A DNA stretch of 54,961 nucleotides from contig JAAAJB010000084.1 of NCBI GenBank assembly GCA_016098155.1, positions 28,222 to 83,182 on the forward strand, read 5' to 3'. The stretch is from Actinomortierella ambigua. Lineage: Eukaryota; Mortierellomycota; Mortierellomycetes; Mortierellales; Mortierellaceae. Below the pieces are notes generated by a model that was not told the origin of the DNA, made no database searches, and worked only from the letters and a program-made list of their open reading frames with translations. Positions 9,246 through 19,760 of this stretch are shown piece after piece (the stretch's first letter is position 1; each line of letters opens with the position of its first letter). Both the position numbers and the translations under genes were made by a program.

Positions 9246-12200
9246 ATGCTTGACGCCAGCCTCGAGAAGCTGCCTTTGAAGGAGGACTATGCCTTTCACC
9301 CGGAGAAGCGCGCCCAGCTCGTGCAAGCGCTGAACAAGGGCACTCCAGAGTATTACCTCTACCACATGCAATGGACATCGCAGCAGCTGCAGGAGAAGCA
9401 GGCTGCCGGTCAGCCCTTGACTGTCGAAGAGGTGGACGCGGCATTCAACCTGCTTCGCGAAGCCAGCCAGCATGTCCATGATCAGTCTGCCATCTCCACG
9501 TTCAAAACCCAGCTTGCTGTGCTTGCCTATGGCACCAAGTCTGAAATCCTGCTCAAGGAGCTGGCCATCGATGAGAATCTGCTCAAGGAGGCGGCCTCTG
9601 CCGCTGCACAGCAAGAACCAGAATCCTCGTCGGCGGCAGCGGCAACTGCTGCTGCCTCAAGTTCTTCTTCAACGACTGCGAGAACGCAAGATCTGGGCAT
9701 TCTCAAAGACTTGCCAACAGTGCTTGACCCAGAGGTCGTCAAGTCGTCAAGGATCATCAAGGAGATCATTGAGCATCTTCAGGCCAAGACGTACGACTGG
9801 AGTTTCCCCGAGCTGAGGCCGCAAGCCTGGGCCCAGCTGTTGAGCAGCCCCGAGGTAGAGGCGATCCTTCTGGACGAGGTGTCGGTGGAGTCACTCGAGA
9901 TACTGTTCTTCTCAAAGATGAGTGTGGTCCATTCCCCGCATAGTATGGAGATCATCGATCTGGCCGATATGTCTCAGGTCGATGTCCTTTTCGTCAAGAT
10001 CCTGCTGAGGCTGTACAAGGCTGGTAGGTGCTCGTTCACGGACCGGCTCAACTCGCTGCAGTACCTGACACAGGCGCAGCTGACGCTCATGCATGAGCTA
10101 GAGCCGACGTTGATGGACGACCAAGGGTTCGTTGGGATGTTGGAGCGACGCATCGTCCCGGCCTTTGACGGCGAGATGCTCGCAGGTGGTCCAGAGACGA
10201 GCAAGATGCAGCAACAGGCGGCGATTCATCAAGACTGGCTGGACCGGATGGTCCGGTTTGTGACGCCACTTTCACCAAAGTTCAACGCTGCCAAGCTCGC
10301 GGTGTACTTGCTGGATCTGCAGAATGATCTACAGCAGCCAGGACGTGCGTTGAGCAAGGACAAATTCGTGCGGTTCGTCAATGTGCCTCAGAGACTGCCC
10401 AACGCCAACAGTGACTTTGTCAAGTTTGTCAAGAGTGAGGAGATTGTCGATTTTCGGTACACCTATGGATATCTGGGCTACTTGTCGGGTGTAAGTTCTC
10501 GATGGTCCGAAAAGGGTGTTGGAAGATGGAGTTTATTTTGCGCGTGTGTGTAACCTTTTTTTTTTTTTACCATTCTCTGTCTCCTTCACTAGCGCATAAA
10601 CCCTCCTTCACAAACAGATATTGACTCTGTAGTCGAGGAGTACCTGGACCACCTCCTCTTGCATGACAAGAGCACCAAGGACTACGAGGCATACTTTGAC
10701 AAGACCTACCTTGATGGACGCCTCGCACGCATCATGCTCCTCAGCGGGGACAAAGACACGGCCAAGTGGTAGGTGTTTGGCACTAATGTGACATTCGCTC
10801 TTTCGTTGCAAGAGAGCCCCTTTATGAGTTGTGCTAATATCTACCCTGTCATGCCTTGCCTTGTTCCTTCAAATCGGAACGTATAGGGCTCGCTTCCTTA
10901 CGCCCACCATGTCACTGGACAAGCTGACAACGGAAACATTCCTCAAGTTTGCCAAGAACAACCCAACACAGTTCCTGCCGTCGGACCCCGTCTCGTTCAA
11001 GCTGCAAGCGAAGAATGCCGGTCGGATCTTGGTCCGAGTCTTTGAGATCAAGACATTTGATTACCTGCAACACTTTGATGGTGTTGTCGGCAAGTCCCTG
11101 GATCTCGATGGCCTTTCCCCCAACTGGGAGATCCATCTGAAGAGCGATCGTCCGCCCATTGAACAGTTTGAGGTCATGATCGATCTGCCTCAGATCCCCA
11201 AAAAGCGCGGTGCCTTCGTCATGGATGTGATTGGCAACGGGGCCAACAGCTGCATCTTTTTCACCAAGGGTTGCTTGGACTACATCGAGCGCTTCGGCAC
11301 CGCCGGCCATGTGCTGACGATTCTCGATGAGATGAACCAGCCTATTCGTGATAACTGCAGCGTTTGGCTCAATGGTCACACTTATAAGGTAATTGATGGG
11401 GAAAAGTTGAACAGGCGCACACGCACACGCAGAAGGAGAGAGTGAGAGTGCAAGACATCATACTAACACACACAACCCTTCACCATGTTTAGCCTACGAG
11501 CAACGGAGATATCTTGATCCCGTACGGCAAAACCTCGAGCCCGTCATCAACGATCAAGCTAACCCATGATGGGTTCACGACGGAGAGGCCGTTCAGGCAC
11601 CTTACGGAGAACTATGACCTGAACCTTGCGTGCCACCTTGATCGCGAAGCGGTCGTAGCGGGCCATGCAGTGAAGGTGCTGATCAAGCCGACACTGTTGC
11701 AGAGCGGGCCCAATGTGGTTTGTCCGGTGAACCTTTTGGAACAGGTGGTGCTGCATATTGAGTCGACAGACATGGATGGTACAAGGTCTACGACGACGGT
11801 GAATGATCTCAAGCTGGAAGATGTGAACTGGTCGAGCTATACACTGCAGATTCCTGAGAACCTGAGGAGGGTTGAGTTTAAGCTGTCGGGTAAAGTCAAG
11901 AAGATCACTACGGGCGAGTACCAGGATTTGTCCGAGAGTTATTCTCTGGAATTTCAAAAGTAAGTGAGCGGTGAAAGATCGACTTTTTTTTTCGTTCAGA
12001 GGCACATACCAGACAACACAAAAGTAAGAGAGATGTCAACTGACCATTATCCTTCTCTTCTTGGCTATATAGTCCTGAGACGGATATGAGCGTGAACATC
12101 AGCTATAACGGTCGTAGCCAAAGTGTCCAAGTTCAGGGTGAGATCTTCACCGTCTTGCGCAAGAGTGACAAGGGCTATCATATCGTGGTCCTTGGCAAGA

Positions 12201-15200
12201 ATGGTAAGTTAAAACTTTTTTTTACCAAGGCAAATGAGAGGAGGGGCTGCTCTGCTATTAAAAATGGGACCATCTCTCTAAGGATCAAAACCTCTCTTTT
12301 ATTCCTTCGTGACATGTAGGCGAGAAGAGGGGTGATGTCCCCTTGCAATTCGAGTTTTACCACTCTCTGTGGAAAAAAGGCATTATGCATAGCCTGCGTT
12401 CGAACGAGCAAGGTGTCATTGACCTTGGCCACCTGAAGGATATAGACTTGGTGGCCTGTTCCTCAAACGGTAGCAGCTGGAAGCTCAGAGATATCCACTA
12501 CGACAAGTACTCTTATCCAAGCAAGATCCATGCTGTTGCTGGTGAAACTATCCATGTGCCGTGTCTCCGCGGGGATGTGTCCTTCATCCGTCAGGTGACC
12601 CTCTTCTCCTACACGGGCCTCAAGGGGGCCACTAGTGCCTCGGACTAGTAAGTTCTCACATCCACTCGACATACCCAAAGTGTAGTAGAGTCTCCAAGCA
12701 TGCTGATTGACTTTTTTTTTTTTTTTTTTTTTTTGTAGCTGCGCGTTGGAGGACTGCACAAGGCAAATCAAGAAGCAAAACGACTTTTTGGTGATTTCTG
12801 GTCTACAGGCCGGCTTCTACACATTGAATCTTGGCAAGATCAGCATTGACATTGTCATGGCCAAGTCCAAGAAGCGCCTGTCCTCTTCCTCTGCCTCCAT
12901 GACCGACGACGATAACGAGCTTGGCGAGCATACGCTGCTCGAGCTTGGCCAGTACAGGGTAGAGCCCAGCCAGATCAACACCACCCTGGCGGCGGCGCCC
13001 ATCCCACAACTGTTTTTCATGGCCAAGCCCGTGGCGAACCCAGCGGAGCAGGTGGTGGAGGTGCAGCTGTATCAGTGGAGCCCACAGACGCGAGTGTGTG
13101 TGGTCGCGAGCAAGTTTGCGCCCTCCCAGATGTGCTACAAGGAGCTCGCGCTGGTCGAACCCGAGGACCCCTCGATCACGACCCAAGCGGAGCTAGCAGC
13201 GACGCTGATCCGGACAGGACGGATCTTGAGCGAAGAGTACCAGTACATTCTGAATAGGAAGGCGCAGACATCGCATTGGGTCGGCAACTTGCTCACCAAG
13301 CCTAGCACTCTTCTGAATCCTTGGGTAAGGCTCCATTCTTTCCTTCGTTTCTTTTTTGTTTCTTGGTTCTCCTTTTGGTTCTTTGTTAATCATTTCCATA
13401 TTTTTTTTAATAGAGTGTGGCTGACACCACCATGGAAGTAGAATCCATGCAAGAGGCGGACGAAAGCCGTGTACTAACGCAATCCGCCCGCAGGAGCACT
13501 GGGGGCTTTGGTGGAGCCAAGCGGCACCGCATGGTCATGGATCATGGCTTTTCCGCCAGCCGTGCGCCGCCTCTGCTGAGCTTCCTGGCCCAGCCTAGCA
13601 CCGTGCTCTTGAATCTCGTACCCGACCATGCGACGGGCATTGTCCGTATCCCGCTCCAGGCTGGTCCGCTAAAGGAGGCCCAGTTTATTCAGGTGATCGC
13701 CATCGATGGCCGCCAGACAGTCGAGCGGACGTTGGAGTTGGCATCGTTGAGGCCGCTGGAGTTTAAGACGCGTGATCTGCGGTTCAAGTCGCTCTTGGAC
13801 TATCAGAAGCATTACATCGCAGAGCGGTCGGGCACCAACTTGATCCCTCGACCAGTATCGACTGCCTCCTTAGAAGCCGACGGTAAGTCACCGGAGGCTT
13901 CGCTGACGCTGGCTTCGACGGGCAGCTCGTCGGCGATCCGGGTCATCCAATCGGTGCGCCAGATCTATGACCTGTTGCTGACGCTGATGGGAACAGAGTC
14001 GGACCGGCAGACGCTGCGGACGTTTGGATTTGTAGTCGACTGGGCACGCCTGTCGAGGTCGGCGAAGAACGAGAAGTTTTCAAAGTTTGGCAGCCATGAA
14101 CTCAACCTGTTCTTGTATGAGAAGGACCGGGCCTATTTCGATGATGTCGTGGCCCCATTCTTAAAGGTAAGCTTGGTTCTTTTTTTTTGTGCAGCCATGT
14201 TACTTTCCTATCCGTGTCTCTTCTCCTCCCCCCCCCCCTTTTTTTTCTATATGAATGTCTTCCACGGCCAACTAATATTAATTGATGTTCTCTTCTAAAA
14301 AAAAAATGATACTAGAACAAATTGGTCAAGTCGTTTGTGGATGAATACCTGTTGGAGCTTCCGCTGGACAAGTACTGCGAACTGAACGAGTTCCACAAGC
14401 TGACAGCACTTGAAAAGGCGCTGCTGGCTCGCCGTATCCCCGAGATGCGTCCGATTGTCACCCGCTGGCTCAAAGACCGGGTGCCGCGTGTGAGCACGTC
14501 AAACAACATCAAGTTATTCCAGACCATCATGAAATCTGGCAGTCTCGATGCAGCTCGCGATCGTAGCCCGACCTCGCCTGGCTACTCGCCTACATCTCCT
14601 GGGTACTCGCCTACATCAGCGTAAGTCAAATGCGAAGAGGACGAGAAAAAAAAGGGGAGGGGGGAGAGGCAGATATTTTGTTATTGGACTCGGCTAACCG
14701 AGTTTCGCACCGCCACCACCACGATCACCATCATCGCCAGACATGATTCTTATCAAGACATCAGTTTCGATGCCATGAAAAAGAAGAAAAAGAAGGCTAA
14801 AAAACTTTCGACTTTTGAAAATAGCTCCCTTGAAGTGGATGAAGTATGCATCGTGAAGGAGACCTTGGAGACGTCAGAGTCAGACGATGAAATGGGCTTT
14901 GGTCTCTTTGATGGAGAAGCTGTCAAGACTTCGGTTGAAGAGGTGGTTACTGAAACTGTTGCGAAACCCGCTGTATCGCACAAGTCCTCCTGGTTCAGGA
15001 AACTAGCCAGTGGTGCGGTTAATAGCGCAGGCGCTGTTGCTTTTGGAGCTTCTAGCAACGTTGCTCCGCGTAGCAGCGATCAAGCATTTGGTGTTGCCAG
15101 TGGTGCGGTGATGTCAGCGGCGCCGGTCGCCTATCAGATGCAGTCGTATCAAGAGAGCGGGGAGCAGCGCGCGGAGGCGCAGCAGATTCTGGAGAAGCAG

Positions 15201-17921
15201 TTTAAGCAGGTGGAGCTGACCAAAGTCCAAGCGGAAACATATTATTACCAACGGCAGGACTCAAACGACGAATACATCAACAACTCTGACGCGAATGCCT
15301 TCTGGTTGGACTATGTCCAGTGGCAGGACGACTATGGTGTGTTCTTGTCGCAAAACTTTGTGGTGAACACTCGATCGTTCACGGACGCGATGGCGACGTT
15401 GGCGCTGATGAGCGTGTCGTTGAGGACGGCGACCAATGCAAAGGTGACGCGGTCCGATACGCGGCAGCTGGTCGTGTCGTCCAAGCACCCGGCGATTGTC
15501 TTCCACGCGTCGACCAAGGAAGTGGCCGTGTCTGCCGAGTCGTTGGCGGGCACGATCTTGCTCACTCAAAAGTACTATGCCCAAGACGACAAGTTTGTCT
15601 ACGATGAGCGATTGCGCTGCAACGTGCGTCGGTACCTGTCCCTTTCGAGCGATCTCCGTCCACTCAAGTCCTACGGTGCCCATGTCATCCTGATGAACGC
15701 CACTCCGAACCCAGCCAATGTGTTCCTGGACATTCAGTTGCCGCAAGGGGCCATGCCCATTTATGGCACGCTCAAGGCCGGGCACGATGTGCGCTTGCAA
15801 CCTCATGCGACGTTCCAGTACGAGTATGGGTTCTACTTCCCCGAGCAAGGCGATTTCCCACACTACCCGGCGCACGTGTCCGACTATGAGACGATCATTG
15901 CCTATGCCAACCCAGTGATGCTGCATGTCAGGATGCCCGAGGTCGATCATGCTGGCGAAGGCGAGGACAAGACCGGATGGCCGTATCTGTTGCAATGGGG
16001 CGGCAAGGACGACATTCTTCGCAAGCTGGAGCAGTCCACGCTGACGGAGGGCAGTGGCGGTGTGCCGATGGAGGAGCTGACGCGATTCATGGTGAAGGAC
16101 CTTGTGTTTTACAAGCGCGTGGTGGAGCTGTTGCGCCGACGCCGCGAGTACAATGACCGGGTGTGGAGTCTGTCGATCGTGCATGGCGAGCGCGAGAGTT
16201 TGAAGGAGTATCTGGCCCGCCAGTCGTCTTTGACGGACAGCGTTGGTTTTTGGTTCGAGTCGTCCTTGATGTCGATCCACCCTACAGCCAAGGCTCGCAG
16301 TTCCTACAGGGCGTTATCGTTTGAAGTGCTGGAGTTCTTCCCGCTAATCAACGCGCGAGGTAAGAGGGGGGATTTTTTTTTTGGATGGCCCATGTAATTC
16401 TTGTTTTGAAGGTCACGGCAACTGGATCATCACTCACAGTTTTCTCACGCCCATTTTCTATTTTCTCTCCTTCTAGCGCACAAGACCAAGCGAGATGCCT
16501 TGATCTTGAACAACAAATTCAGGGAGCAGTACAACAAACTCATGACCCTGCTGTCTCAAAAGCCTGCCCTGGACCGCGAAGATCTTTTGCTGCTTGTGGT
16601 CTATCTGGTGGCCCAGGAGCGGATCGTCGAGGCCAAGGAAAAGTTCTCCCGTCTCCAGAGACTCCTCGAGCATCTGCCTCAACAGAGTGAGGCGAGCGAG
16701 CCCTGGTTCAAGTTGCAGTACGACTATCTCTGGTGTTACCTCCAGCTGTGCGTCGAGACCCCGACCAACGCCTCGGCAGACCGTCAACAGGCAGTCGCGG
16801 CGAGCGTGGACCACAAGGCGATCCAAAAGGTGTTGGACCAGCACCGCCAGCACGCTGTCAAGCGCTGGAGGGATATGTTCGAGGACATGCAAAAGTATGT
16901 GGATGAGATTGTGGCGAGCGAGTCCGAGTCGCAGTTGCCTTCGCCAGCCACCGTCAGCGAGGGCGCGTCGGCGTTGGCGATGCAAGAGCAGAGCGAGATG
17001 GACGACGATGCGATTGAGTTGGTGCCGCGACCTGGATCGAGTGAGCCGATGGAAATTGACGAGACTGCTACACAGCAGGTCGGTGGCGAGGAGGCAGGTA
17101 CCAGCAGCAGCAGCAGCAGCAGCAGAGGCATTCGCAGCAGCAGGCGCCAGCAAGACATGACGCCAACCGCAGACTTTAAGATTGGAGCAGACAATATGCT
17201 TGCAATTCGTCATCGGGCTGTACATGAGATCACGGTCGAGTACTATGCGATTGATGCCGAGGCCATGTTCTCGGCTTCGCCGTTGACGTTTGTGGATCAG
17301 GGCAACAAGAAGGGCGGCGAGGAGGATGGCCATGACACCTCGTACTCGACGGACAACCAGGTTAAGCAGTCGTCCTCCAGCACGGCCATCAACAGCTACC
17401 GGTATGTCAAGCCCAACAAGGTGGACGTGCATGTCGTCCAGCAGCATGTGTCCTCGTCGTCGACAACGCCGTCGGACGGCGCGCTGATGGTGCCGATCCT
17501 GCCGCAGTATGTCAACACGAATTGCATGATCTCGGTGACGACGAACCCGCCGGCGGCGACGAAGCACTGGCGTGCGTACTATTCGCAGACGATGGCAGTT
17601 GACGTGAACGAGAAGCTGGGTCTGTTCCGGGTGGTGTCGAAGAAGGACCAGCGACCGATCCGGGGAGGCTATGTGAAGGTGTATGCGCACTTTAAGAACA
17701 GTGAAGGAGATAGCAAGAAGGAGACGGTGTTCTGGAAGGACGGGTACACGGATCTGGTCGGCCGGTTCAACTATGCCCAGGTTTCGTCCCGCGCCACCAA
17801 CAATGACCAGAGCTCGGGTGGCGGTGGTGGTGGCATGAGTGATATCCGTCGGTTTGTCGTCTATGTCGATGGCGGTTCTGACGGATGTCTTGTCAAGGCT
17901 GTGCCGGTGCCCCCTGTCTAA
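9246..17921 (+). CDS. Giant protein of unknown function (2518 aa) with CTD-like and P-stalk-like motifs
   Basis: Eleven exons (9246-10490, 10593-10768, 10887-11388, 11493-11959, 12073-12203, 12320-12647, 12739-13324, 13414-14166, 14316-14620, 14741-16359, 16478 or 16477-17921; phases require 16477) join in frame to 2518 residues. There is no signal peptide and no obvious membrane span, so it is probably cytosolic. Residues 1-500 look helical, with an Ala/Ser linker near 115-150. About 500-1150 is strand-rich, like repeated beta-sandwiches, and ends with EEYQYILNRK and LLNPW (1142-1145). A linker at about 1478-1600 carries YSPTSPG heptads, MGFGLFD (1549-1555) and a Lys run. The last 900 residues are mixed, with an acidic poly-Ser linker near 2244 and a conserved-looking DGYTDLVGRFNY at 2459-2470. 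From memory, these blocks recur in large uncharacterised bacterial (planctomycete) and protist proteins with macroglobulin-like sandwiches. Function is unknown. Confidence 0.88.
14562..14618 (+). repeat. RNA polymerase II CTD-like heptads inside the giant protein
   Basis: Nineteen codons read RSPTSPG, YSPTSPG, YSPTS, nearly two and a half copies of the consensus CTD heptad YSPTSPS with Gly at position 7. They lie at the very end of exon 9, and the downstream intron starts two bases later. The surrounding protein has no other similarity to RPB1. Confidence 0.85.
14877..14912 (+). other. Ribosomal P-stalk-like motif inside the giant protein
   Basis: The codons read ESDDEMGFGLFDG. Acidic residues followed by MGFGLFD are the hallmark of the extreme C-terminus of ribosomal proteins P0, P1 and P2, which recruits translational GTPases. 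Here the motif is internal (residues about 1544-1556), followed by some 960 further residues, and lies 65 residues after the CTD-like heptads. Confidence 0.85.
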
Positions 17922-19760
17922 CGAGACAACAGAGAGACAACAAAAGTCCAAAAAGCAAAGCAGTGAGTAGCAGATTGTTCTTTTCTTCATATCAGTTGTC
18001 GTATCAATAAAAAAAAATAAGCCCGACAGGGTTTATCATATTCATGCAAGGAATTTAAGAAGATTGTTTTGTTGAGACATGAATGTCATAATTGTCGGAG
18101 AGCAGGGGTCTGTCTCAACAGGGGAAAACGATTAAAGAGAGTTTGCGAGAACAAATCCCGAATGATCAGCGAAAAAATAAAAATCGCAAAGCAGGTGCTC
18201 TCTCCTCACGGGGTACCAGGGTTTATCTGTTGTTGCTGTTGTGCTATTGCTGTCTCGTCTATTCTTTGGCATACAGGGCATATCCCTTTTTTTAGAGCAT
18301 ATTCTTTTTTTATTCTCAAAAATCAAGCACGCGAGAAATATATAAATATATACGTTTACATGATCATGCCGACGGTGCAAGTGAGCAGAAACAGAGAGTG
18401 GAGATAGACGTGGGGCGCGGTCAGCGGTGCAGGGAAAAATTTAAGAGAGAGCCTCCTTGAGAGAGCGAAAGATGTAGTGCTCACAGTGGAATGATCGCGG
18501 GTGACCCACACCAGAAAGGCCCGATTGTTCACTCTTTTCTTTTTCTGGGTCACCAAAGTAGATAACATTACCCGAGACTGCAGCAGCAAGGAGACACCCC
18601 CGATCCAACCATGCCCAATGACTTTGGAAAGAAAGAAGAATGAATGGTCTCAAGTTATAGGGGGAACATGTGACTTGGATGCATCAATGGGCATCATTCA
18701 GGAACACGGAAAGCACCCTGTTGAGTGGATCGAGGAAGGGGGGGGGGAGCGAGGAGGAAAAGAAAAGGGAGTGAGAGAGAAGAAAAGGGTCACGGCCAAC
18801 AAAGAAAAAAGCGCATGGGGGGTACAAGAAGGGAATGATGTGGCACGGAAGGACGTTCGAGTCTACCATGCCTGGGTACACAGACTGGGAAGGAACAAAA
18901 AAAAAAGTAAGAAAACTCAAACCAAACCATGATAGTGCAAAGGCATCTAATGCATGCAGAACGAGCATGTTGGAGGAGGCTTGCGGAAAAGAAAACTCGA
19001 CGGGAAGACGAGGGGGGGACGAAGGGGGGAAGGATTGAGGAAGTCAGTTTCTATGGTAAGTAGATCGTGCCGTAGCATGACGCTCGCCAACCACTTTGTC
19101 GACTTCTTGCGCACACGCAAGCGATAGTGCAAAAGCACACGCACAAGCACAAGCACGCGCACAGTTACTTTTAAGCCTTCAAAAGGTCATGCACCCAAGG
19201 AAAAAAAAAAAGAATGGATGGGTGGTGTGAGCGAATGACAGAAAGAAATAGTGTATGAGTGAAAGTAAGTGTGTGCGAGGATGAGATCGTTCAGCCGTTG
19301 ACAGATCAAATGACCTTTCTCCTTTCGTTGAGCACAGAGACAAACAACATTGTGAGAAAAAAAAACACAAGAGATTAGAATGATCCTCGTCACTGTCCGT
19401 CCGTTCGAAGAAGATGGACAGACAGGCAGATAGACATGGTGAGGAGAGGACGCGGGGCATGGGAGGGCTGAGGTGAGACTCAGTTCTTCTCACCAACAAT
19501 AACCTCGTGAGTGAAGGACTGAGCGAGCGGATGAGTTGTTGGAGTGAGGGGTGAAGGTTCAGTGTCCGGCGCTGAGAGCGCAAGCTCTCTTTTCTCCCCC
19601 CCCCCTCCTTCCAACCACAACAACCTCCCTCGACAAAACACTAAATAAAACGTTGTTTTCTTTTCTCTCCTCCTTCTCTCTTTTTTTTCCTTTTCTTTTC
19701 TTTCTCTTTTTTTTCATCATCATTCATTCCATCCTTTCCATCCCATCCAACTCATCCGTC
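17922..19760. other. Intergenic region, no gene recognised
   Basis: About 1.84 kb lie between the giant protein gene and the Glu/Lys rod gene. Reading frames on both strands are short, rich in Lys/Arg or Ser/Phe, and lack splice-consistent neighbours. A run of GCACACGCACAAGCACAAGC-type imperfect repeats lies near 19110-19160. The last 200 bp before the next ATG are pyrimidine-rich with long T and C runs, a likely core promoter. A noncoding transcript cannot be excluded. Confidence 0.55.
18006..18011 (+). terminator. Putative polyadenylation signal of the giant protein gene
   Basis: AATAAA, followed by further A residues, starts 85 nt after the stop codon at 17919-17921, in an A/T-rich stretch. 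Position and sequence fit a poly(A) signal. Confidence 0.45.

Noticed and set aside
15261..17990. Minus-strand frames of 339 and 505 codons opposite the giant protein
   Set aside because: They are shadows of GC-biased third positions; composition is His/Arg/Leu-rich with no domain, and the plus-strand exons are phase-consistent and continuous with the family-like protein.
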